Made by a program: the position numbers and the translations under genes | Part shown: one piece after another, positions 1 through 8,529 of the stretch | Position numbering within the stretch: the first letter of the stretch is position 1 | Layout of the letters: every line of letters starts with the position of its first letter | The notes under the pieces: generated by a model | What the model was told of the DNA's origin: nothing | Databases searched by the model: none | What the model saw: the letters and a program-made list of their open reading frames with translations, nothing else | Origin: CAIWHR01 sp963781285 | GTDB taxonomy: Bacteria > Pseudomonadota > Gammaproteobacteria > Burkholderiales > Casimicrobiaceae | Length of the DNA: 64,000 nt | Reading direction: 5' to 3' | Assembly: GCA_963781285.1 (NCBI GenBank) | Contig: CAWAFI010000016.1 | Coordinates: 1 to 64,000 of the forward strand

Positions 1-2
1 TC

Positions 3-865
3 GCGTACTACAACAAGGCCGTCATCTACGACCTGCTATTTGCGGTCGCCGCCGAGACGCTGCGCACCATCGCCGCCGACCCGAAGCATCTCGGCGCGCA
101 CATCGGTGTGACCCTGGTCCTGCATACGTGGGGTTCGGCGCTGACCCATCACCCTCATGTGCACGGGATCGTGGCCGGCGGGGCCTCGCCGCCGACGGTG
201 AGCGCTGGGTCCGTTGTAGACCAGGTTTCTTCCTGCCGGTGCGTGTGCTCTCGCGGTTGTTCCGCCGCCGTTTCCTCGAAGAACTCACTGCCGCACACCA
301 CGGCGGCCGACTACAGTTCTTCGGGGAGGACGCGGGGCTCAGCGATCCGCGGGCATTCGCCCAATGGCTCGCGCCGCTGCGCGAAGTGGAATGGGTCGTC
401 TATGCCAAACGCCCCTTCGCCGGGCCCGCCGCGGTACTCGCCTATCTGTCCCGCTACACCCACCGCGTCGCGATCTCGAACACTAGGCTGCTCGCGCTCG
501 ATGCACGTGGCGTTACCTTTCGCTGGAAGGATTACTGGGCCAAGGGCAAGACGCGCTACAAGGCGATGACGCTCAGTCCCGACGAGTTCATGCGCCGCTT
601 CCTGTTGCACGTTCTGCCCAGCGGCTTTCACCGCATCCGCCACTACGGCCTGCTCGCCAATGCCGTGCGCCGCGAGAACCTCATCCGAGCGCGCGAACTG
701 TTGCACGTCGTCGCCGTCGCGGCGCAACCGCAACCGCCGACCGACGCAGCCAACGTCCAGCCCACTTTCGTCTGCCCGCATTGTGGCGCTGCGATGGTCA
801 TCGTCGAGACCTTCGCCCGCGGGCAGCCGATCCGTGCGCCACCCATCTTGCGAGCGGCAGCATGA
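3..865 (+). pseudogene. IS91-family transposase, 5'-truncated by window edge and frameshifted
   Basis: Product would be the Y1/Y2 HUH-type transposase of an IS91-like rolling-circle element. The first frame reads into HPHVHGIVAGG, the HUH-like metal-binding region of this family. The next frame (from about 184) carries on with GLAADGERWV, the family tryptophan/tyrosine region (YLSRYTHRVAISN, about 445-480) and a C-terminal CPHCG half zinc motif. The break lies in a run of four G (180-183); adding one G restores a single frame, so it is a 1-base deletion or a sequencing error. The N-terminal zinc-finger region lies outside the window. The stop is TGA at 863-865. Confidence 0.85.
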
Positions 866-1374
866 TCACCGGCACCAGCTTCAACGGTGTGTCCGCTCTT
901 CGTCGGCGACCACCGATAGCGGACGCCTTCGCCTTACGCCGCCGAAACGTCGCTTCTCGCCTGCCACGTCGTCCCAGAATCCAGTCTCGCACCCTCGCCA
1001 TCCAACATCGGCGCGATGACACACTCCGGTCGGGCGACCCAATCACCACATCCGGCCGCACTGCGAACCATCCAAACCCCATAGCGGTCTAGCCTCCCCG
1101 GACCTCACCGGGGCATCCCGCGGTTTCCTCCCTCGAGGCTTATACGACGCCTGCCCGCGTGGCCGCGTCACGACCTCGAACACGTGCGCTTGAGGGCAGG
1201 CATCGCACAACCCTTAACGACAGCGGTCTGTTGTCCCTCCCAGCAGTAGACATCGCCAAAAAAGCGCTTGATAAGTATGAAGGATGCCAGGAGGAGTTAA
1301 TCAGACTCGTCGTGCAGAATGTGTCTGGCCTTGAGCGGACGCTGTCTGTTAGCCCCAATCCCGAGCAGGACGAC
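866..1374. other. Non-coding flank of the IS91-type element
   Basis: No convincing gene is seen in about 500 bases. The stretch probably includes the 3' end of the IS91-like element, but I could not place its terminus. A plus-strand frame at 1159-1392 ends in a plausible-looking 48-residue tail (starting near VDIAKKALDKYEG). It has no ribosome binding site and overlaps the lipase 3' end. It may be a decayed gene end, and I do not call it as a gene. Confidence 0.4.
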
Positions 1375-2337
1375 TCAAACTGCAGCGATTGAGCGTGGGG
1401 CGGTACCTTCAGTATCGGCGTTGGCTTCCGCGGTTGCCCGTTCGATCTCGCTCGCCACCCGCGAGAATACCTCCGGACTCGCGAGGAGCGCGTTGTGGCC
1501 GATGCCGGTCAACTCGACGTTTACGGCCCCGGCGAGCGCCGCGTTCGTCTGCGGTGCGACCATCGAGTCGTGCCATGACCAAAGCGAGAGCGTCCGCACC
1601 GGTAGTGAAACGCCCTCATCCCGATTGAGTTCGGTGAGCCACGGATTGCCCGGTCGCAACTGCGCGAGACAGACCCCCGGAAACACCCACGCATGAACGC
1701 TGCCGTGATGCGGCGTGCCGAACGTTACGAGACAGCGCACTTTCGCGGCCCCATGCCGCCGCAGATAGGCCCGGGCGACGAGCCCGCCCATGCTGTGGCC
1801 GACCAGCACGACCTTGCGCGCACCCGTTGCGGCGAGGATCGCGTCGATCCTTGCCGCGGTCTCTTCGGCGAACACGTCGATCGATGCGAGCGGCGGCCCG
1901 TAGGAAAGCGCGTACACGGGACGGATGCCGCGTGCCGCGAGCTGCGGCAGCCAGCGTCGCCAGACAGCGGCGTTGCAAAGCACGCCATGCAACAAGAGGA
2001 CCGGCGCGACGGCGGGCCGTGATTCCGGGTCACGCATCCACCACCAGGAAAAGGCCATCTCCTGGCAGGATCGCGCGATCGCGCGCACTTCGTTCCAGAA
2101 CAGCGTCAGGCTGCATTCAAGCCCGATCTGCCGTTCCGGTGGCCGCGGTGCGCGCCAGAGCCACGCCAGCGTGAACCAGAATCCCGCGAAGACGCCGGGG
2201 ATCCCGAAATAGATGACGAGCCCCAGCACGACCAGCCACCCGACCGCGCCACCTTGCGCCGCGACATGCGCCGCCCAGGCGACATAGGTGGCGACACCAC
2301 CCACATAGACCAGCGCCAAGGTAACCGCTGTGACCAC
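1375..2337 (-). CDS. Membrane-anchored alpha/beta-hydrolase, lipase class
   Basis: A 320-residue protein. The first ~65 residues are strongly hydrophobic (two or three membrane segments), followed by an alpha/beta-hydrolase domain. The oxyanion-region motif LLHGVLCNA lies near residues 115-123, and the nucleophile elbow GHSMGG near 180-185 has Ser182 as predicted nucleophile. Candidate acid and base are the Asp in WSWHDSMVAP (about 268) and the His in GIGHNALL (about 293). The fold and motifs match triacylglycerol-lipase/PGAP1-like esterases; the substrate is unknown. It lies 73 bases downstream of the MerR regulator gene on the same strand, so co-regulation with it is possible. Confidence 0.8.
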   Translation of the reverse strand: MVTAVTLALVYVGGVATYVAWAAHVAAQGGAVGWLVVLGLVIYFGIPGVFAGFWFTLAWLWRAPRPPERQIGLECSLTLFWNEVRAIARSCQEMAFSWWWMRDPESRPAVAPVLLLHGVLCNAAVWRRWLPQLAARGIRPVYALSYGPPLASIDVFAEETAARIDAILAATGARKVVLVGHSMGGLVARAYLRRHGAAKVRCLVTFGTPHHGSVHAWVFPGVCLAQLRPGNPWLTELNRDEGVSLPVRTLSLWSWHDSMVAPQTNAALAGAVNVELTGIGHNALLASPEVFSRVASEIERATAEANADTEGTAPRSIAAV

Positions 2338-2410
2338 GACGGCGAATGTTACAGGCGACCCGGCGTTGCCGCCGGCCGGCCGATCCTCCGCGCTAGCGCC
2401 GAAGCGGCAT

Positions 2411-3379
2411 TCAGCCGACCGCCGTTGGCGCGGGCGGCACCCAGTGCGCTCGCCAGCTCTTCAGCGCACCGATCGTGGCCGCGAGATCGGGAATCAGCAC
2501 GACGCCATGCAACGTCTTGCGCACGCGCCGCGTCATCTCGCCACCCGCCCACAATGCTGTCGTTGATGGCAGCTGGCGGCGCAAAGTCGCCAATCCCTCG
2601 CTCGCCTGTCGGACCGGAAACGCCGCCGAAAAGGACAGCGCGACGACATGTGCCTTGTGCGCGAGCGCCGCACGGTGAATGTCCTCCTGCGGCGTCTGCA
2701 CGCCGAGCGAAACGCATTGCGCCCCTTCCGGAACGAGCAGCGCCTCGACCATCAGCAATCCGACGCCGTGCTGCTCGCCCGGGAACGTCGTCAGGAGCAC
2801 CCGGGGGGTGCCCGTCTGTCGCGGGAACGCGTTGATTGCCGTGCGCAGCGCGACTTGCAGCTGCTCGGTGTACAGGTGTTCCTCGAACACCTGCAGCTCG
2901 CCGCGCATCCACGCGTCGCCGACGGCACGGTTGAGCAGCGTCAGCGCATCCAGCACGAACCGCTGCAAACCCTGTTTCATCAGCAGGTTTGCGAATGCCT
3001 GCTGCAGGCCCGGTGTGTCGTGGCTGCGTAGCAGCGCGAGAATCTCGCGCTCGAGCGCCGGCGCGATCTGCTCGCGGCGCGGCGCGATGCGCGCATCGGC
3101 CAGCGCGTTGAGCTCCTCGACCGGCGCGTGGATGATCTTGCCGGGACGCATCCCGACATCCATCAGCCGCTTGATCGCCCGGAGCTTGGCGATTTCCGGC
3201 AGCGCATACCGGCGCTCGCCATTGTCGTCGCGCGGCGGCTTGGGAAAGCCGTAGCGGCGCTCCCACATTCGCAAGACGTCCTTGGAGAGCCCCGTTTCGC
3301 GCTCGACCGCGCTGATGTTGAGCATGCCGCCGGTGTTGTCCGGGGACTTGTTCATGGTCGAAGACGTCGCCTTGGTCAT
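2411..3379 (-). CDS. MerR-family regulator with B12-binding domain (CarH/LitR-like)
   Basis: The N-terminal MerR winged helix (NISAVERETGLSKDVLRMWE, about 20-39) is followed by a cobalamin-binding module. Using the start at 3379, Trp157 and Glu167-His168 form the W-x9-EH motif of the adenosylcobalamin pocket of CarH photoreceptors, and EQHGVG (His204) is the ExHxxG motif that supplies the lower axial ligand. By family knowledge such proteins repress DNA in the dark as B12-bound tetramers and release it in light; light sensing here is inferred from these residues. Starts at 3355 and 3502 are also open. I prefer 3379 because the sequence before it is not MerR-like, but no clear ribosome binding site decides. 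Confidence 0.85.
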   Translation of the reverse strand: MTKATSSTMNKSPDNTGGMLNISAVERETGLSKDVLRMWERRYGFPKPPRDDNGERRYALPEIAKLRAIKRLMDVGMRPGKIIHAPVEELNALADARIAPRREQIAPALEREILALLRSHDTPGLQQAFANLLMKQGLQRFVLDALTLLNRAVGDAWMRGELQVFEEHLYTEQLQVALRTAINAFPRQTGTPRVLLTTFPGEQHGVGLLMVEALLVPEGAQCVSLGVQTPQEDIHRAALAHKAHVVALSFSAAFPVRQASEGLATLRRQLPSTTALWAGGEMTRRVRKTLHGVVLIPDLAATIGALKSWRAHWVPPAPTAVG

Positions 3380-3560
3380 CCGGTGTCGCGATTGCATCCT
3401 ATCGCTGAACACCGAGCCTGTCCAAGACAACATGCACGACCCGGTTGGCGCAGCGACGCGAGCGAAAATGTCGTTCCGCGGATGGCTGATGCGCGGGAGC
3501 AAGCTGCCGAATTCGAGATGAATCGGCGTGCCAGCGGGCCGCTGGTGGGGACGAGTTCCT

Positions 3561-3590
3561 TTGACCGGAACCGACGCCTTCGCCTATAAT
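3561..3590 (+). promoter_or_regulatory. Promoter of the tRNA gene
   Basis: TTGACC at 3561-3566 and a perfect TATAAT at 3585-3590 with an 18-base spacer, ending 10 bases before the tRNA. The GC-rich segment between the -10 box and the tRNA resembles the discriminator of stringently controlled stable-RNA promoters. Confidence 0.8.
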
Positions 3591-3600
3591 TGCGCCCCGC

Positions 3601-3677
3601 GGCGAACTAGCTCAGCTGGTTAGAGCAGAGGAATCATAATCCTTTGGTCCGGGGTTCGAGTCCCTGGTTCGCCACCA
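3601..3677 (+). tRNA. tRNA with CAU anticodon, probably elongator tRNA-Met
   Basis: A full cloverleaf: acceptor GGCGAAC pairs with GTTCGCC, then the discriminator A and an encoded CCA. The D-stem is GCTC/GAGC, and the anticodon loop ATCATAA on a five-pair stem gives CAU. The T-loop GTTCGAG is standard. CAU can belong to elongator Met, initiator Met or lysidine-modified Ile2. The AGCTGGTTA D-loop matches elongator Met better than Ile2, and the first acceptor base pairs normally, unlike initiator tRNA. Confidence 0.92.
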
Positions 3678-4020
3678 TAAAAAACAATTGGTTGCCTTCG
3701 TGGCAGCTCATTAGTCGAAATCCGGGGTTACGCCTGGGTTACGCCTGGGTTACAAACGCCGGTGTGGCCGGCTTGGCTCGGCGATGAGTCATGGTTCATC
3801 GCCAACGCGCCAATAGCGTGCCGTACTCGGCGTTCGGGCAACGCCAAGCGGTGCGGCAAGCGCAGATGCTCGTTGCCACCTGAGAAGTTTCGTGCCGCGC
3901 GAAACTGGCCCGACGACAACGCGCCCCCAGTGAACGTGCTTCGTTTGCGCTGGGTTACGCCGGAGGATTTGATGGTGATCTGGCAACGACGGGGGGTTAC
4001 GACCGGATTTTTTCAGCCTA
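3678..4020. other. Gene-free stretch after the tRNA with GGGTTACG repeats
   Basis: No gene is supported here. GGGTTAC occurs five times: three in tandem (3725-3753) and again near 3952 and 3995. Frames on both strands lack ribosome binding sites and recognisable motifs. No integrase or tRNA-end duplication was seen, so this is not called an attachment site. Confidence 0.5.
3725..3753 (+). repeat. 11-bp tandem repeat (GGGTTACGCCT)
   Basis: Two complete copies of an 11-base unit followed by a partial third (GGGTTAC). Two more GGGTTACG copies lie downstream within 300 bases. Confidence 0.8.
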
Positions 4021-5709
4021 CTAGCGCTTGCTCTGCCGCCAGATCCCGTAGATGACCCAGGCGCTATTCAGGAACGCCACCAGGTAGCCGGCGAAGCCGA
4101 TCACCAGCAGTACCGGAATGCCAAGGAGTTTCGGACCGCCCTCGACGGTCATCACGATCGACGATCCGATGACCAGCGAAGCGGTCATGATGCCCATCGT
4201 GACCCGGTCGAGCGTCTTGTCGAGCTGGTCGCCGAAGCTGTCGAGGCGCCGGATGTCGAGATCGATGCGCGCCTTGCCGCGCCTCGCGTCGCGGGTCAGC
4301 CGCGCGATGTCCCGAGGGACCCTCTGCACGACGTTCAGGAACTCCTCCAGCGCGCTGCGGCTGCGGCCGACCAGCTCATCGGGCCGATAGCGCTCGCGCA
4401 GCACCTGGCGCAGCAGCGGGGCGAGGTGCTCGACGATGTGGAACTCGGGATCGTACTGCCGGCCCAGACCCTCCATCGTGATCAGCGCCTTGAACATCAG
4501 CGTGAGATCGGCCGGCAGCACGATCGAATGCTCGCGCACGATCGCCGCGAAGCGCCGCACCAGCGCGCCGATGCGGATGCTCTTGAGCGGCACGTTCTCG
4601 TATTCGAACGCGAGCTCGTTCACGTCCACGGCGAGCTTCGCGTCGTCGACGTACGCGTCACCCGCCCAGTCGAGGAGCACGTCGAGCATCGGCTCCTCGT
4701 CCATCTGCGCGAGACCGGCAAGCAGGTCGACCACCTCGCGTCGCCGCCGGGGGGCGAGCCGCCCGACCATGCCGAAGTCGATCAGCGCGATCCGGTTGTC
4801 GGGCAGGTAGAACACATTGCCCGGATGCGGGTCGGCGTGGAAGAACCCGTCGACCAGGATCATGCGCAGGATCGCCTCGGCGCCACGCGCGGCGAGCACG
4901 CGCTTGTCGAGCGCCGCGGCCTCGACCGCCGCGAGGTCGGTTCCCTGGATGCCCGCCACATGTTCCTGCACCAGCAGCGTTTCGCTGGTCCATTCGGGAT
5001 ACACGCGCGGGATGACGATGAACGGATCGTCCGCGAATTGCTTCGCGAATCGTTCGACGTTGTTCGCCTCGATCGTGAAGTCGAGCTCGCGCTCGATCGA
5101 GCGCGAGAAGTGGGCGACGATCGCGGCCGGCTGAAAACGCCGCGCTTCCGGCATCTCGGACTCGATCAGCGTTGCGAGATGGCCGAGCAGCCGCAGATCC
5201 GCGGCGACCTTCGTCTCGATGCCGGGCCGGCGTATCTTGAGCACGACAGGCGTGCCGTCCTTGAGCTTCGCGCAATGGACCTGCGCGATCGACGCCGAGC
5301 CGTGCGCACGCGTGTCGAGGTCGGCGAACACATCGAATGGCGAGCGGCCGAGCGCGGCCGTGACGTCCGGCAGCAGGTCCTCGAACGGCACCGGCGACAC
5401 GCCGCGGTGCAGCCGCTCGAACTCGGCGATCCAGTCCGGTGGCAACAGATCGACGCGCGTGGCGAGCACCTGGCCCAGCTTGATGAACGTCGGGCCGAGC
5501 TCCTCGAAGGCGAGCCGGAGGCGTTCGGCGGGTTCGCGTTTCGCCGATTCGGTCGAGGCACCCCATTGCAGGAGCTGCCCGGCGCGTTCGAGCATGCCGG
5601 AGATGCCGAGCCGTTGCACCACGTCGCCCAGCCCGTGGCGGATCAGCACGGTGCTGATCTCGTGCAGACGCGGGAGGTCCCGCATCGTGCTGAACGCCGC
5701 TTGCAGCAT
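4021..5709 (-). CDS. ubiB: ABC1/UbiB-family protein kinase-like protein
   Basis: A 562-residue UbiB-type atypical kinase/ATPase, a family required for ubiquinone biosynthesis at the inner membrane. It has the family KxGQ element (FIKLGQ, Lys77-Gln80), an alanine-rich ATP loop (HGSASIAQVH), the catalytic and metal motifs near HADPHPGN and ALIDFGMVG, and two C-terminal membrane helices. Length and order match the family. It starts 9 bases after the stop of the gene at 5719-6417 and is probably co-transcribed with it. Its exact role in quinone synthesis is assigned by family only, and the symbol is therefore provisional. Confidence 0.88.
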   Translation of the reverse strand: MLQAAFSTMRDLPRLHEISTVLIRHGLGDVVQRLGISGMLERAGQLLQWGASTESAKREPAERLRLAFEELGPTFIKLGQVLATRVDLLPPDWIAEFERLHRGVSPVPFEDLLPDVTAALGRSPFDVFADLDTRAHGSASIAQVHCAKLKDGTPVVLKIRRPGIETKVAADLRLLGHLATLIESEMPEARRFQPAAIVAHFSRSIERELDFTIEANNVERFAKQFADDPFIVIPRVYPEWTSETLLVQEHVAGIQGTDLAAVEAAALDKRVLAARGAEAILRMILVDGFFHADPHPGNVFYLPDNRIALIDFGMVGRLAPRRRREVVDLLAGLAQMDEEPMLDVLLDWAGDAYVDDAKLAVDVNELAFEYENVPLKSIRIGALVRRFAAIVREHSIVLPADLTLMFKALITMEGLGRQYDPEFHIVEHLAPLLRQVLRERYRPDELVGRSRSALEEFLNVVQRVPRDIARLTRDARRGKARIDLDIRRLDSFGDQLDKTLDRVTMGIMTASLVIGSSIVMTVEGGPKLLGIPVLLVIGFAGYLVAFLNSAWVIYGIWRQSKR

Positions 5710-5718
5710 GGCGCGGCG

Positions 5719-6417
5719 CTACCGGGCCGGCGGGTTCTTGCCTGGCTGGGTCAGCGCGTCGGCGATGCCGCTCAGGATCCCGCCCGCGAGCAGCGCGAAG
5801 CGCGAGCCGACCTCGGCGGCGACTTCCATGCCGGCCAGCGCGACATCGAGCGAGGCTACCGAGAAGCGCTGGCCCAGCTCGGTCAACGTGCTCGCTGCGG
5901 TGCGCCCGGTGTCGGTGCCGTTCTGGCGCGCGGTGTCGAGCAGTCGCTCGAGCTCGGGCCGCACTTTCGCGCTGGCCGCTCCGGCGGCGCCGGCCGCCGT
6001 CGACAGGAAATCGTCCTCCAGGCGCTTCATGTCGGCGAGCGCCTGCTTGATGTCGTTGTCCGAGAGGTCGCGGCCGGTCGCGACGAGCTGGCGCAGCGCA
6101 ACGCGGCTCGCGTCCGCCGACCGCGTGATCGCCTCGTCCATGCCGCGGAACGCTTCCGCGAGCGCGTTTCGGAGATCCGTACGGCTTTCCTCGGCGCCCA
6201 GCGCCACGCCGCCCGTCACGGCCTGGACGACGTCGCGGATGCCGTGACGGTCGAAGCGGCGGCTCTTGAGCGCGAGCAGCGTCACGTCGTGGATCCGGGC
6301 GCGGATGTCGACGCCCACGCGAACCGAGTCGCTCGCGGCCTTGCGGATCGCCTCGCCCGATGCGGGCTGCGTGTCCTTGGGAGGATCGAAGGCTTGCTCG
6401 TTGATGTCGGCGCTCAT
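5719..6417 (-). CDS. Conserved hypothetical protein upstream of ubiB
   Basis: A 232-residue alanine-rich, mostly helical protein without signal peptide. The hydrophobic C-terminal third (LLAGGILSGIADAL) could contact a membrane. It resembles a helical protein often found beside UbiB genes in betaproteobacteria (I recall it as DUF6781, not verified). The 9-base spacing to ubiB implies one operon. Its function is unknown; a role as UbiB partner is an inference from position only. Confidence 0.75.
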   Translation of the reverse strand: MSADINEQAFDPPKDTQPASGEAIRKAASDSVRVGVDIRARIHDVTLLALKSRRFDRHGIRDVVQAVTGGVALGAEESRTDLRNALAEAFRGMDEAITRSADASRVALRQLVATGRDLSDNDIKQALADMKRLEDDFLSTAAGAAGAASAKVRPELERLLDTARQNGTDTGRTAASTLTELGQRFSVASLDVALAGMEVAAEVGSRFALLAGGILSGIADALTQPGKNPPAR

Positions 6418-6460
6418 GGCTGCCCTTTCAGCGAGGCGTGGACCAGACGCGATCTTAGCG

Positions 6461-6513
6461 AAAAGTAGGGTCAGACCCTTACTTTCGGCGGATGGGAAAA
6501 AGTAGGGTCAGGG
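6461..6513. repeat. AAAGTAGGGTCAG repeat pair with inverted repeat
   Basis: GTAGGGTCAGACCCTTAC (6464-6481 region) is a near-palindrome with one extra T, flanked by A- and T-rich ends. A second half copy, AAAAAGTAGGGTCAGGG, lies at 6497-6513. Repeats of this type are common beside REP-associated Y1 transposases in proteobacteria. No such transposase is in the window. Confidence 0.6.
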
Positions 6514-6730
6514 TGGTTTCAAACCGTCGCTGCAACAATAGCCCTTAAGGCCTCAAGGGGCGTGGCCCAGTTTAGCGTTTCCCGAAGGCATAGGCCACCT
6601 GCGCGCCAATGTCGTGTCCGGGCCGCGTCGTCACGGGTGGCGCGCCACGCGTGCTTCGCGTGCGTCCCCAGCGTCCGGTCCCCGTGGCCGCATTTTGATC
6701 GCAGACACGGGGGCGGTATTCTTGCATTCC

Positions 6731-6937
6731 ATGTTCCATGTGACCGTGAACGGCATCGCCCGGGAAATGCCCGCCGGCAAGGCCAGCCTCGCCGAGTTGA
6801 TCCGCGACATGCAGCTCGAAGGCAAACGGATCGCCGTCGAGAGGAACGGCGAGATCGTCCCGCGCAGCCGCTACGCCGAGACGCGCCTCGCGGACGGCGA
6901 CCGACTGGAAATCGTCCGGGCGGTCGGCGGCGGTTGA
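6731..6937 (+). CDS. thiS: Sulfur carrier protein ThiS
   Basis: A 68-residue ubiquitin-fold carrier that is adenylylated and thiocarboxylated at its C-terminal glycine to donate sulfur for the thiazole of thiamine. The sequence ends in VGGG; the family normally ends GG, so there is one extra glycine. Motifs VTVNG, LAELI and RNGEIVPRS are typical. The ATG at 6731 is chosen because the frame upstream is not ThiS-like. It lies 47 bases before thiG, which uses its product. Confidence 0.93.
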   Translation: MFHVTVNGIAREMPAGKASLAELIRDMQLEGKRIAVERNGEIVPRSRYAETRLADGDRLEIVRAVGGG

Positions 6938-6984
6938 CCGCGTCTCGCGTCGCCCCTGTCCCCGCCGTGGCGTAAAATCGGGCC

Positions 6985-7800
6985 ATGAATGCTCCGCACG
7001 CCCCCACCGCGGCAACGCTTCACGATCCGTTGCTGATCGCCGGCCGCGCGTACCGCTCGCGCCTTCTCGTCGGCACCGGCAAATACCGCGATTTCGGGCA
7101 GACCCGCGAGGCGGTCCTCGCGTCGGGAGCCGAGATCGTGACCGTCGCCATCCGCCGCACCAACATCGGCCAGGATGCGAACGCGCCCTCGCTCCTCGAC
7201 GCACTGCCGCCGTCCGAATTCACCTACCTCCCCAACACCGCCGGCTGCTACACGGCCGAGGACGCCGTGCGCACGCTCAAGCTCGCACGCGAGCTGCTCG
7301 ATGGCCATTCGCTGGTCAAGCTCGAGGTGCTGGGCGATCCGCACACGCTCTTCCCCAACGTGCGCGAGACGCTGGAAGCGGCGGAGACGCTGGTCAACGA
7401 CGGCTTCCAGGTGCTGGTGTATACGTCGGACGACCCGATCGTCGCACGCGAGCTGGAGGCGATCGGCTGCGCGGCGATCATGCCGTTGGCCTCGTTGATC
7501 GGCTCCGGAATGGGGATCCTCAACCCGTGGAACCTGAAGCTCATCATCGCCGCGGCCAAGGTGCCGGTGCTGGTCGACGCCGGCGTAGGCACCGCATCGG
7601 ACGCTGCGATCGCGATGGAGCTGGGCTGCGCCGGCGTGCTGATGAACACGGCGATCGCGGCGGCGAAGGATCCGGTGCGCATGGCGGGCGCGATGAAGCT
7701 CGCGATCGAGGCGGGCCGCGAAGCGTTCCTGGCCGGTCGCATGCCGCGCAAGTTCTACGAGGCGAGCCCAAGCTCGCCGACCACGGGCCTCATCGGCTGA
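6985..7800 (+). CDS. thiG: Thiazole synthase ThiG
   Basis: A 271-residue TIM-barrel enzyme that condenses deoxyxylulose 5-phosphate, dehydroglycine and ThiS thiocarboxylate to the thiazole phosphate of thiamine. Motifs: LLVGTGKY (near 27-34), the Schiff-base lysine in LVKLEVLGD (Lys112), IMPLASLIGSGMGI and VDAGVGTASDAA. It directly follows thiS on the same strand. No TPP riboswitch was recognised upstream of thiS. Confidence 0.97.
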   Translation: MNAPHAPTAATLHDPLLIAGRAYRSRLLVGTGKYRDFGQTREAVLASGAEIVTVAIRRTNIGQDANAPSLLDALPPSEFTYLPNTAGCYTAEDAVRTLKLARELLDGHSLVKLEVLGDPHTLFPNVRETLEAAETLVNDGFQVLVYTSDDPIVARELEAIGCAAIMPLASLIGSGMGILNPWNLKLIIAAAKVPVLVDAGVGTASDAAIAMELGCAGVLMNTAIAAAKDPVRMAGAMKLAIEAGREAFLAGRMPRKFYEASPSSPTTGLIG

Positions 7801-7805
7801 GCATC

Positions 7806-8480
7806 ATGGCGTTCGTGCGCCAAGCCCGATCGGCGGCGCGTGCCGCGCTTGCGCTCACGGCGCTGCTTGCGCGAGTCGCCGCCGCCGAACCGCTTGCGCC
7901 AGAGGAGCTTGCGAAGGTGTGCGCGCAGGCCGAAGGCTCCGCCCACTGCGGGCGTCTGGTGGAGGCGGTGCAAATGAACCGCCTGCCCAACCTGGCCGTG
8001 CGCGACGGCGCGACACTCAGGGTCTCGCTCTATCCATCGGGCGTGTCAACCTTCGCCGATACCGAGACGCTCCATGGCGGACGTACATACAGCCTTTGGG
8101 ATTTCGTCAACGAGATCAACGCCGTCGTGCTCTTCACGACCAATGACGGCAACGCGTCGTTCGTACTGGTGCAACGGGCGAATGGGCGCCGCATCGACCT
8201 GCCCGCCGAGCCGAAGATCTCGCCCGACCGCACGCGGCTCGTCACCGCCGATTTCTGCACCTCGCGCTGCATCAACGAAATCGACGTGTGGCGGGTGACG
8301 AAGGACGGCGTGCACAAGGAATATTCGTGGCAACCGAAGGAGCCATGGGCCGACGCTGCCGCGACATGGAAGAATTACGACACGATCGTCGTCGAATACA
8401 CGGTCGAGGGTTCGAGCGCGCCGGCAAGGCTCGAGCGTCGGCTCACCGATCCGGGCTGGCTGCGCTATACGGCGCCGTGA
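7806..8480 (+). CDS. Exported protein of unknown function
   Basis: A 224-residue protein starting five bases after the thiG stop, so probably in the same transcript. Residues 1-27 form a signal peptide (two Arg, then a hydrophobic core ending AAA). The mature part has four Cys (two near the N-terminus in AKVCAQ and SAHCGR, two in FCTSRC), which could form disulfides, and looks beta-rich. I do not recognise the family. Position between thiG and trmB does not suggest a function. Confidence 0.7.
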   Translation: MAFVRQARSAARAALALTALLARVAAAEPLAPEELAKVCAQAEGSAHCGRLVEAVQMNRLPNLAVRDGATLRVSLYPSGVSTFADTETLHGGRTYSLWDFVNEINAVVLFTTNDGNASFVLVQRANGRRIDLPAEPKISPDRTRLVTADFCTSRCINEIDVWRVTKDGVHKEYSWQPKEPWADAAATWKNYDTIVVEYTVEGSSAPARLERRLTDPGWLRYTAP

Positions 8481-8529
8481 CGGTGCGGCGCTTCCGCGCT
8501 CCGGCGCAGCGTTGCAGCGCGATCTCGCG

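Noticed and set aside
3601..3677. tRNA-Ile2 (lysidine) identity
   Set aside because: CAU fits, but the D-loop length and acceptor pairs resemble elongator tRNA-Met more. Not fully excluded.
4426..6468. Open plus-strand frame of 680 codons opposite ubiB and its partner
   Set aside because: No motif or ribosome binding site; antisense to conserved proteins.
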